A stretch of DNA of 5,245 nucleotides from Desulfuromusa sp. (GTDB lineage Bacteria > Desulfobacterota > Desulfuromonadia > Desulfuromonadales > Geopsychrobacteraceae): NCBI GenBank assembly GCA_030590745.1, contig JAUVCS010000088.1, positions 1-5,245 of the forward strand, given 5' to 3'. This document shows, in pieces, positions 1-5,245 of the stretch. The position numbers and the translations under genes were made by a program. The notes under the pieces are model-generated. The model did no database searches and was not told the DNA's origin. It saw only the letters and a list, made by a program, of their open reading frames with translations. Numbering within the stretch: position 1 is the stretch's first letter; each line of letters opens with the position of its first letter.

Positions 1-1791
1 GATCAGGTCATCAAGGGTATTGCCGATATTCTGAAAATCTGTACCCGTGACAGTGACTTGGTTGCACGCTACGGTGGAGAAGAGTTCTGTGTGATTTTAC
101 CCGATCTTGATCTGGAACAAGCCACGAAGATTGCCGAGCGAATCCGGTGTTTGATAGAAGAAAAACCCTGTGCAGGAGTTAAGGTCACTGCAAGCCTGGG
201 GGTTTCTTCCATTGAACAGAATGCCAATAAACCAGAGGAGCTGATCAATCAAGCGGATAAAGCTTTGTATGCGGCTAAGAACAGTGGCCGGAACCGGGTC
301 ATTTGCTGGGGAAAAGAAGATTCTGACTCGCTAACCACGACAGCTGATACAGCCAGCAAAGCAGATCTGTCTGGATTGGAAGATTCAGCAGAAAACCGGG
401 CCCAGTTGCAACAGCGGGTCCAGGAATTGGAAGGGTTATTGGCCAAGCGAGCCATTGAATTTGAACATTTTGAAATGTACGATATTAAAACTGGTCTACC
501 AACTCGTTCTCTCTTTGAAGATCGGATCGCTCAAGAAATTGTCAGAGGCAGACGCAAAGACTCACAGGTGGTTGTCCTTGCAATAAACATCGATACCGCA
601 GAGCAGGTGTATAAAACTCTGGGTGCCAATACTGCTGCATTATTGATGAAAACCTGTGGTCACCGCTTAAATGATGTGCTGCGAGAAAAAGTCGACACTC
701 TGGCAATTATAGAAGATTACAAAGGGATGTCGTCGGTTTCACTGGTAAATCAATCAGAGTTTGGCGTATTGCTGGTTGAAGTCAAGCACATTGACGATAT
801 TACCTGGATTACCAAACGCCTGATTGATTCATTTAAAAAGCCATTCAAGGTCAAAGAGCGTGAGATATATGTATCAGCCTATATCGGTGTGAGCATTTTC
901 CCTCATGATGGTCAGACTGCTGAAGATTTGTATATCAGTGCTGCCAATGCCTCTAGCTATGCGCAGAAAAACCAGGGAAAAGAGGGTTATTTCTTTTCAT
1001 CAACGGATCTGAATGAAAAAGCAATAAGGCAAATGCAGATTGAAAATGCCCTGCATTCTGCTATTCAGAATGATGAACTGGAACTGCACTATCAACCGCA
1101 AGTTGAATCAATTACAGGACAGATTTCCAGATTTGAGGCGCTGCTGCGCTGGCAGAGTACCGAGTTGGGTTCTATCCCTCCAGGTGATTTTATTCCGATT
1201 GCTGAGCAATCGGGCCAGATTGACCGAATTGGAGATTGGGTCTTCCATCAGGCCTGTCAACAGCTTAGAGATTGGCTGGACAGAGGCCTTGAGGTGACAA
1301 CGATTGCCGTCAACCTGTCGGGAAGGCAATTACAGCAACCAAACCTGGCCAAGAAAATCGAGTCTCTTCTGGATAAATTCAAGCTTGAAACGTCCATGCT
1401 GGAGATTGAATTGACAGAAAGTTCGCTGGTTAATTCCCACGACAGCTCTTTTTCCGTTTTGCAACAAATGGAGAAGATGGGTCTCCGCATAACAATAGAC
1501 GACTATGGTACCGGCTACTCTTCCCTCTCCTATTTTAAAAATATCCCGTTATCAGGTTTAAAGATTGACCGCTCTTTTACCGCCGAAATTGGCAAAGATA
1601 AGATGTCTGAAAAACTGATCGCCTCTATTGTCTCGATGGCACACGGCTTAGATCTGGAAGTGGTCGCTGAAGGAATTGAGGAAAAACACCAGGCCGACTA
1701 TTTAATTGCTCTGGGTTGTGAGTATTTACAAGGATATTATTTAGGTCGCCCGGTTCGGCAAGATGAAGCAACAAAAATGCTACAAAAATAA
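1..1791 (+). CDS. GGDEF-GGDEF(degenerate)-EAL cyclic-di-GMP enzyme, 5'-partial
   Basis: The reading frame is open from base 1, so the true start is outside the window; 596 residues are visible and are numbered from base 1. Domain 1 is a diguanylate cyclase with the active-site signature GGEEF (bases 73-87) and, five residues before it, the RxxD inhibitory-site motif RDSD (46-57). It should make c-di-GMP from GTP and be product-inhibited. A charged, coiled-coil-like linker follows (about 391-480). Domain 2 begins with the GGDEF-type DxxTGLP motif (from 481), but its signature is NQSEF (748-762) and it lacks an RxxD site, so it is probably catalytically dead. Domain 3 is an EAL phosphodiesterase (about 1080-1785). 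It has EALLRW (E379), N438 in NLS, E470 in ELTE, D500/D501, K521 in KIDR, E557 in AEGIE and Q577 in QGYY, which is the full expected metal- and substrate-binding set. No membrane segment is visible, so this part is cytoplasmic; a sensor or receiver domain could lie upstream. It may be bifunctional. The HDOD gene follows after 27 bases. Confidence 0.95.
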   Translation, partial: DQVIKGIADILKICTRDSDLVARYGGEEFCVILPDLDLEQATKIAERIRCLIEEKPCAGVKVTASLGVSSIEQNANKPEELINQADKALYAAKNSGRNRVICWGKEDSDSLTTTADTASKADLSGLEDSAENRAQLQQRVQELEGLLAKRAIEFEHFEMYDIKTGLPTRSLFEDRIAQEIVRGRRKDSQVVVLAINIDTAEQVYKTLGANTAALLMKTCGHRLNDVLREKVDTLAIIEDYKGMSSVSLVNQSEFGVLLVEVKHIDDITWITKRLIDSFKKPFKVKEREIYVSAYIGVSIFPHDGQTAEDLYISAANASSYAQKNQGKEGYFFSSTDLNEKAIRQMQIENALHSAIQNDELELHYQPQVESITGQISRFEALLRWQSTELGSIPPGDFIPIAEQSGQIDRIGDWVFHQACQQLRDWLDRGLEVTTIAVNLSGRQLQQPNLAKKIESLLDKFKLETSMLEIELTESSLVNSHDSSFSVLQQMEKMGLRITIDDYGTGYSSLSYFKNIPLSGLKIDRSFTAEIGKDKMSEKLIASIVSMAHGLDLEVVAEGIEEKHQADYLIALGCEYLQGYYLGRPVRQDEATKMLQK

Positions 1792-1803
1792 TTAAAATTA
1801 TGA

Positions 1804-1818
1804 TATAAAGATTTTATA
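1804..1818 (+). repeat. Short AT-only inverted repeat before the HDOD start codon
   Basis: TATAAA and TTTATA are separated by GAT and end directly against ATG 1819. The six pairs are all A-T, so an RNA hairpin would be weak, but it would cover the only candidate ribosome-binding bases. The spacer between the two genes is very AT-rich, so chance occurrence is quite possible. Confidence 0.3.
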
Positions 1819-2682
1819 ATGATAATGGAAATAATAAATAGCCGTGCAATGATGCAGAAAATTGAGCAAACGGCACAACTGATTTCATTGCCGGAGAGTT
1901 ACCTTCGCTTAGAGGAGTTGCTTGCCGACCCTGAATACACTATGGCAACAGTGGCCCTGTTGGTCGAACGTGACCCTGGGTTGGCAACGCAATTTCTGCG
2001 GATAGTCAACAACCCACTGAATCGAAGATCCAATAAGGTTGAAACGATCGGTCACGCGGTCAGCCTGTTAAGCAGTCAGCAAGTACATTATATTGCTCTC
2101 TGTGCCTCAGTCATTGAAGCCTTCGACGGAATTTCGATCGAAGTGATGAATATGAAGCAGTTCTGGCAACGGAGTGTCTATTGTGCTGTAACAGTGCAAC
2201 AGCTTGCGGCTGCCTGTAATGGAATGGAAAGCGAGCGACTTTTTGTTATGGGATTGCTCCATGATATTGGCCATTTATTTATGTATCTGGCGATCCCCGA
2301 AGAATCACAACAAGTTATGTTGCAAGCGAAAGAGCTGCGAAGACCTTTATACCAAATTGAACGTGAACTGCTTGGATTTGACTATGCACAAATAGGCAGC
2401 AACGTGATGCGGCAATGGGACCTGCCCAAAAGTCTGCAGGTGACAACCCGCTTTCACCCGGAACCGAACATTCCAACACAGTTTGACCGGGAGACAGCCC
2501 TGTTACATCTCGGCTCTCTACTGACTCGGTCCGATCTGGAAGGTGGCCAGTTTGGAGCGGATGCTTTTATTGTTGATGACACGGTTTGGGCAACCACCGG
2601 ACTGACAAAAGAACAGTGCCTGAAAATTCAGCAGACGGCAGCAGCCCAGTTTGCCAAAGTTGCAAACACTCTTTTTCCTTGA
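1819..2682 (+). CDS. HDOD-domain signalling protein
   Basis: This 287-residue soluble protein is essentially one HDOD domain (HD-related output domain), a family found in bacterial signalling whose members usually lack proven enzyme activity. The N-terminal half shows the family pattern LPESYLRLEELL, then ERDPGLATQFLRIVNNP and an AVSLLSSQQV segment. The core keeps GLLHDIGH (H148, D149) and has a later histidine, H213, in RFHPEP. Where catalytic HD enzymes carry the first metal-binding His, the sequence reads WQRSVYCAV (R118), so hydrolase activity is unlikely. There is no signal peptide or membrane helix. ATG 1819 was chosen as the first in-frame ATG, with a weak AAAG eight bases upstream; ATG 1825 is nearly as good, and ATG 1849 or 1852 are also possible. 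The gene lies between a c-di-GMP enzyme and a TolC-family gene on the same strand, which suggests a regulatory or scaffold role in that pathway (inference). Confidence 0.92.
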   Translation: MIMEIINSRAMMQKIEQTAQLISLPESYLRLEELLADPEYTMATVALLVERDPGLATQFLRIVNNPLNRRSNKVETIGHAVSLLSSQQVHYIALCASVIEAFDGISIEVMNMKQFWQRSVYCAVTVQQLAAACNGMESERLFVMGLLHDIGHLFMYLAIPEESQQVMLQAKELRRPLYQIERELLGFDYAQIGSNVMRQWDLPKSLQVTTRFHPEPNIPTQFDRETALLHLGSLLTRSDLEGGQFGADAFIVDDTVWATTGLTKEQCLKIQQTAAAQFAKVANTLFP

Positions 2683-2685
2683 TTG

Positions 2686-4236
2686 ATGACTATGATCTTT
2701 TTTCGATTAAATACAGATATGGATAGCATCTTGAGTAAATCATTGTTTATGGCTATTGTCCTGCTTTGCCTCACTATCCTGATTCCGACGCTGTCAGAGG
2801 CAGAAAAGATAACCCCGTACCAGTCTGTTGAGCAGGCCCTTCAATACAGCCCCCAGATACAGGCACTGACGCATAGTCGTCAAGCCGCTCAATTCGATCT
2901 TAAACAATCCCGCGGTCGCTACCTTCCATCGGTTGATCTGTTACTCGGCTATGGTCTGGAACAATATAGTGATAAAACAACCCGGCGATCTGGTGCTGAC
3001 CCATCTGATAAAGACTGGGATGCGCGGAAAGATGCGACCATCCGGCTAACCCAGCAAATTTATGATGGCGGGGAAATCAGCCAGCAGGTTGAGATTCAAA
3101 AAACATTATTGGATTCGGCCCAGTTCCAGATTAAAAGTGCAGTTCAAGCTGTTGTTCTTGACACTATTGCCGCCCATCTGGAGGTTTTCAGGCATCGTGA
3201 ACTGGTCATTCTGGCTGAAAAGAATTTGGCGGTTCATCAGGATATCTATCAATCTCTGGCAGAGCGGGCGCAGGCCGGTGCCGGAAATATGGCCAATGTC
3301 ACCCAGGTTCAAGCGCGGATGGCACGTGCCCATTCGGTATTATCTCTCAGCAAAGCTCGTCTCAGCAATGCCCTGGCCAGTTATTTTCGACTGGTCGGCT
3401 TTACCCCTAAACCTGAGCATATAAGCTACGCGGGAGTCCCGGAAAGCGTTCCACAAACCCTGGAACAGGCATTAAAGCTGATGGCAAAGGGAAACCCGGA
3501 ACTGCACATATTAGACGCCTCAGTGGCTGAGGCCAAAGCAAGGCTGGCCCTTGCACATTCACCTTTTAAACCCAAAATAGATCTTCAACTCAGCAGTCGT
3601 TACAATGATAATCTTGAGGGGGATGACTCTTGGCAAAAGACCAATGATGCGATGTTGAATTTGCGCTGGAATTTATTTAACGGGGGGCAGGATAAAGCAG
3701 CAGAACTAGCGGCATTATCACGTCAATATCAGAGTCGCTCAACCCGTGAAAACAAGCTATTTGAACTTCAGGAAGAAACTTCGGCAGTCTGGGCGACCTA
3801 TAAATCTTTAAACAGTCAAAAGGTCGCTTATCGGGAATCCGTTGGCTATAGCCAGAAGACCTTTGACGCTTATGTGACCCTGTTTTCTGTTTCTCAAAGA
3901 AGCCTCCTTGATGTTCTGAGCGCCGAAAATGAATATTTTCAATCGGCCAGCCAACTGATCACCGTCACTGTCAACGAAACCCTTTCTGCTTATCGAATTC
4001 TGGCACTCACAGGAGATATACAAGTCCGCAAAGATTCAGGTGTCAAGGAATATGAATACCCTGAAGACTTAAGGAGCTTAAAACAATTACTTTTCTCCCC
4101 TTCCTCTTTGCCCCCAAAGGAAAATGCTGATGTTTTGGAGAACCCTCCGGACACCGCAAGTGAGAGCGTGACAACGCCTGACTCAGGATCCCCCTACTAT
4201 GTCGGCGGGATCGGCCCCTGTACAAATTGCCGTTAG
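2686..4236 (+). CDS. TolC-family outer-membrane efflux/type I secretion channel protein
   Basis: The 516-residue product resembles the TolC-type outer-membrane component of type I secretion or efflux machines, a trimer forming a beta-barrel plus periplasmic tunnel. A signal peptide is visible: Lys18, a hydrophobic core at residues 20-36, and likely cleavage after LSEA (A39). The two-fold internal repeat of the family is clear. YLPSVDLLLGY (from residue 79) followed by QQIYDGGE (about 123-130) is matched by FKPKIDLQLSSRY (from 294) followed by WNLFNGGQ (about 328-335). Long Ala/Gln/Glu-rich helices lie between, and LLDVLSAENEYFQS and YRILALTGDI close the conserved core near residue 445. About 71 further residues form a Pro/Ser-rich tail ending GPCTNCR with a CxxC motif, which is unusual. 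The start is uncertain: TTG 2683 abuts the HDOD stop, ATG 2686 and 2692 follow, and ATG 2719 would give a more typical signal peptide. None has a clear Shine-Dalgarno, so translational coupling to the HDOD gene is plausible. The export partner genes are not in the window. Confidence 0.92.
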   Translation: MTMIFFRLNTDMDSILSKSLFMAIVLLCLTILIPTLSEAEKITPYQSVEQALQYSPQIQALTHSRQAAQFDLKQSRGRYLPSVDLLLGYGLEQYSDKTTRRSGADPSDKDWDARKDATIRLTQQIYDGGEISQQVEIQKTLLDSAQFQIKSAVQAVVLDTIAAHLEVFRHRELVILAEKNLAVHQDIYQSLAERAQAGAGNMANVTQVQARMARAHSVLSLSKARLSNALASYFRLVGFTPKPEHISYAGVPESVPQTLEQALKLMAKGNPELHILDASVAEAKARLALAHSPFKPKIDLQLSSRYNDNLEGDDSWQKTNDAMLNLRWNLFNGGQDKAAELAALSRQYQSRSTRENKLFELQEETSAVWATYKSLNSQKVAYRESVGYSQKTFDAYVTLFSVSQRSLLDVLSAENEYFQSASQLITVTVNETLSAYRILALTGDIQVRKDSGVKEYEYPEDLRSLKQLLFSPSSLPPKENADVLENPPDTASESVTTPDSGSPYYVGGIGPCTNCR

Positions 4237-4276
4237 ATTGAACGTATCGAGGAAATATCAGTCAGAGCCAAGACGC

Positions 4277-4307
4277 AAAAAATGAGCTAACGGACAACCG
4301 CTAACCC
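4277..4307 (-). terminator. Rho-independent terminator of the tRNA-Arg gene
   Basis: Read on the minus strand, 10 bases (4307-4298) pair with 10 bases (4293-4284) around a TTGT loop with no mismatch, using three G-U wobbles. One base later comes a run of six T (4282-4277). On the plus strand the wobble positions become A-C mismatches and there is no U-run directly after the hairpin, so it should act only on minus-strand transcripts. It begins 12 bases past the tRNA CCA end, the expected place for a tRNA terminator. Confidence 0.8.
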
Positions 4308-4318
4308 ATCAATTTTAT

Positions 4319-4395
<77 letters not shown>

Positions 4396-4406
4396 ATGGG
4401 CTGTAC

Positions 4407-4435
4407 TATATACGCTATACCCCCACTTAATGCAA
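4407..4435 (-). promoter_or_regulatory. Candidate sigma70-type promoter of tRNA-Arg
   Basis: On the minus strand a TTGCAT -35-like box (4435-4430) lies 17 bases from a TATATA -10-like box (4412-4407), with TATAGT (4410-4405) as an overlapping, better-matching -10. Transcription would begin a few bases before the mature tRNA end at 4395, leaving a short 5' leader for RNase P. The -35 match is only partial. Readthrough from the DUF1573 gene, which has no visible terminator of its own, could also feed the tRNA. Confidence 0.45.
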
Positions 4436-4459
4436 CTGGAATTGATTGCTTCGGTCGCT

Positions 4460-5140
4460 CTATTTCTGAGATAGTCGTGCAGAAACAGGTACTCTTAATT
4501 GGGGAAGGTTCGAAAAATCACTCTTGATGACAATATAACCAGCCAACCGTTTTTTATCCGCTGGAAATTCCGCTGAAACCTTCAACTGTGCCCTTTCACC
4601 CGGGGCAATGATCAACGCTGATAACTGCGCTACAATTCCAGGGTTGGTTATTTCTGGAGGGCGCAAAGTAATTGTTCGAGTTGACTCATTGACAATTTCA
4701 ACTTCGGCCTGTAATAGAGCACCTTTCCCGACAACTCCCCAGTTGATCCTTTGGGGTTGCAAAAACAGTTCAGGCCTGACCTTCCCTTGCAGGCGGAAGG
4801 TCACAGCACGATGTTCCGGGTCATTTGTTTCAAAAGAGACCTCCTTTTGCACCACCCCACGAAATCCCTGTGAATCAAATTTTAACTGCAACTCAGCCAT
4901 AGAGCCCGGGGACAACCTGCTGGTTGTCAACAGGGCCGCCGTACAACCGCAAGAGCTGCGCAACCGGCTGATTTCCAATATCTGATCCCCAGCATTGTAA
5001 AAACGAAAGTTATGCGTAATCTCAGCACCCTGGACAATCTCACCGAAATCATAGTTCACCTGCTCAACAACCAACGCTGGTGCGGCAAAAACAGAACCTG
5101 AAGCGAATAACGACAGCAGCAATAAAAAACAATAACGCAT
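4460..5140 (-). CDS. Secreted DUF1573-domain protein
   Basis: The 226-residue product has a clear Sec signal peptide: MR, then a Leu/Phe-rich core, then likely cleavage after VFA (A19). No lipobox or later membrane helix is seen, so it is probably periplasmic or extracellular. The mature protein appears to hold two Ig-like beta-sandwich units. Residues about 23-122 carry the DUF1573 hallmarks [26 protein letters not shown] (C64, C66), FDSQGFRG and ETNDPEH. Residues about 126-226 form a more diverged copy with no cysteine pair ([34 protein letters not shown]). DUF1573 has no firmly assigned biochemical role; the fold suggests binding or structural work in the envelope. ATG 5140 is preferred over the in-frame TTG 5146 because AAAGGG lies six bases upstream. 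The gene is convergent with the c-di-GMP/TolC operon, so a shared function is not implied by transcription. Confidence 0.9.
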   Translation of the reverse strand: MRYCFLLLLSLFASGSVFAAPALVVEQVNYDFGEIVQGAEITHNFRFYNAGDQILEISRLRSSCGCTAALLTTSRLSPGSMAELQLKFDSQGFRGVVQKEVSFETNDPEHRAVTFRLQGKVRPELFLQPQRINWGVVGKGALLQAEVEIVNESTRTITLRPPEITNPGIVAQLSALIIAPGERAQLKVSAEFPADKKRLAGYIVIKSDFSNLPQLRVPVSARLSQK

Positions 5141-5146
5141 AACCAA

Positions 5147-5152
5147 CCCTTT
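5147..5152 (-). promoter_or_regulatory. Ribosome binding site of the DUF1573 gene
   Basis: AAAGGG on the minus strand sits six bases before ATG 5140. This spacing decides the start codon: the in-frame TTG at 5146 would abut the site and be poorly placed. Confidence 0.7.
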
Positions 5153-5183
5153 ATACTTTCGGTTAATTTTCTAACAACGCTGA

Positions 5184-5192
5184 ATCATAGCA
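5184..5192 (-). promoter_or_regulatory. Possible extended -10 promoter of the DUF1573 gene
   Basis: The minus strand reads TGC directly followed by TATGAT, a five-of-six match to the sigma70 -10 box with the TGn extension. It lies about 45 bases upstream of ATG 5140. No good -35 box is present at 16-18 bases (best is TGTTTT), which extended -10 promoters can tolerate. The assignment rests on motif match only. Confidence 0.4.
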
Positions 5193-5245
5193 TATTTGCT
5201 CGCCCTAAAACACCAGACAGGGAGCAGTTGCAATTGACAGAACTG

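Noticed and set aside
58..60. TTG 58 as the start codon of the c-di-GMP enzyme
   Set aside because: The frame continues upstream through the RxxD inhibitory site and earlier GGDEF-domain residues to base 1, so the gene starts outside the window.
1815..1820. TATAAT motif as a promoter for the HDOD gene
   Set aside because: It overlaps the ATG at 1819, so transcription would begin inside the gene, and no -35 box is present; the AT-rich spacer explains the match.
3062..3424. Plus-strand reading frame of 120 codons
   Set aside because: It is an out-of-frame shadow of the TolC-family gene with a Trp/Arg-rich, non-protein-like composition.
4608..4985. Plus-strand reading frame of 125 codons
   Set aside because: It lies wholly inside the minus-strand DUF1573 gene, which has family motifs, a signal peptide and a ribosome binding site; this frame shows none.

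Overview
The window looks like chromosomal DNA of a Gram-negative, proteobacterial-type organism of moderate GC. The evidence is a TolC-family outer-membrane channel, a tRNA gene with an encoded CCA end, two Sec-type signal peptides, and cyclic-di-GMP (GGDEF/EAL) plus HDOD signalling proteins. The mix would fit Gammaproteobacteria or a Desulfuromonas/Geobacter-type lineage, but the sequence alone does not settle the taxon.

Left part (1-4236, plus strand): three genes packed head to tail. The first is the 3' part of a large cytoplasmic c-di-GMP enzyme with an intact GGDEF domain, a coiled-coil linker, a degenerate second GGDEF domain and an apparently complete EAL domain; its start lies outside the window. 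After 27 bases comes a stand-alone HDOD-domain protein. The TolC-family protein follows within a few bases of the HDOD stop codon. The spacing suggests one transcript whose promoter lies left of the window.

Right part (4237-5245, minus strand): a tRNA-Arg(CCG) gene with a plausible promoter and a strand-specific intrinsic terminator, then a secreted DUF1573 protein with a good ribosome binding site and a possible extended -10 promoter. These genes converge on the three-gene operon.

Working model (inference): the operon couples making or breaking c-di-GMP, and an HDOD regulator, to an outer-membrane export channel. This recalls c-di-GMP-controlled type I secretion of large adhesins, as in the Lap system. 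No ABC transporter, membrane-fusion protein, adhesin or LapG-like protease is visible here, so the exported substrate is unknown. The least ordinary details are the double-GGDEF plus EAL architecture and the Pro/Ser-rich C-terminal tail of the TolC protein, which ends in a CxxC motif. I see no CRISPR array, insertion sequence, phage gene or clearly new system.
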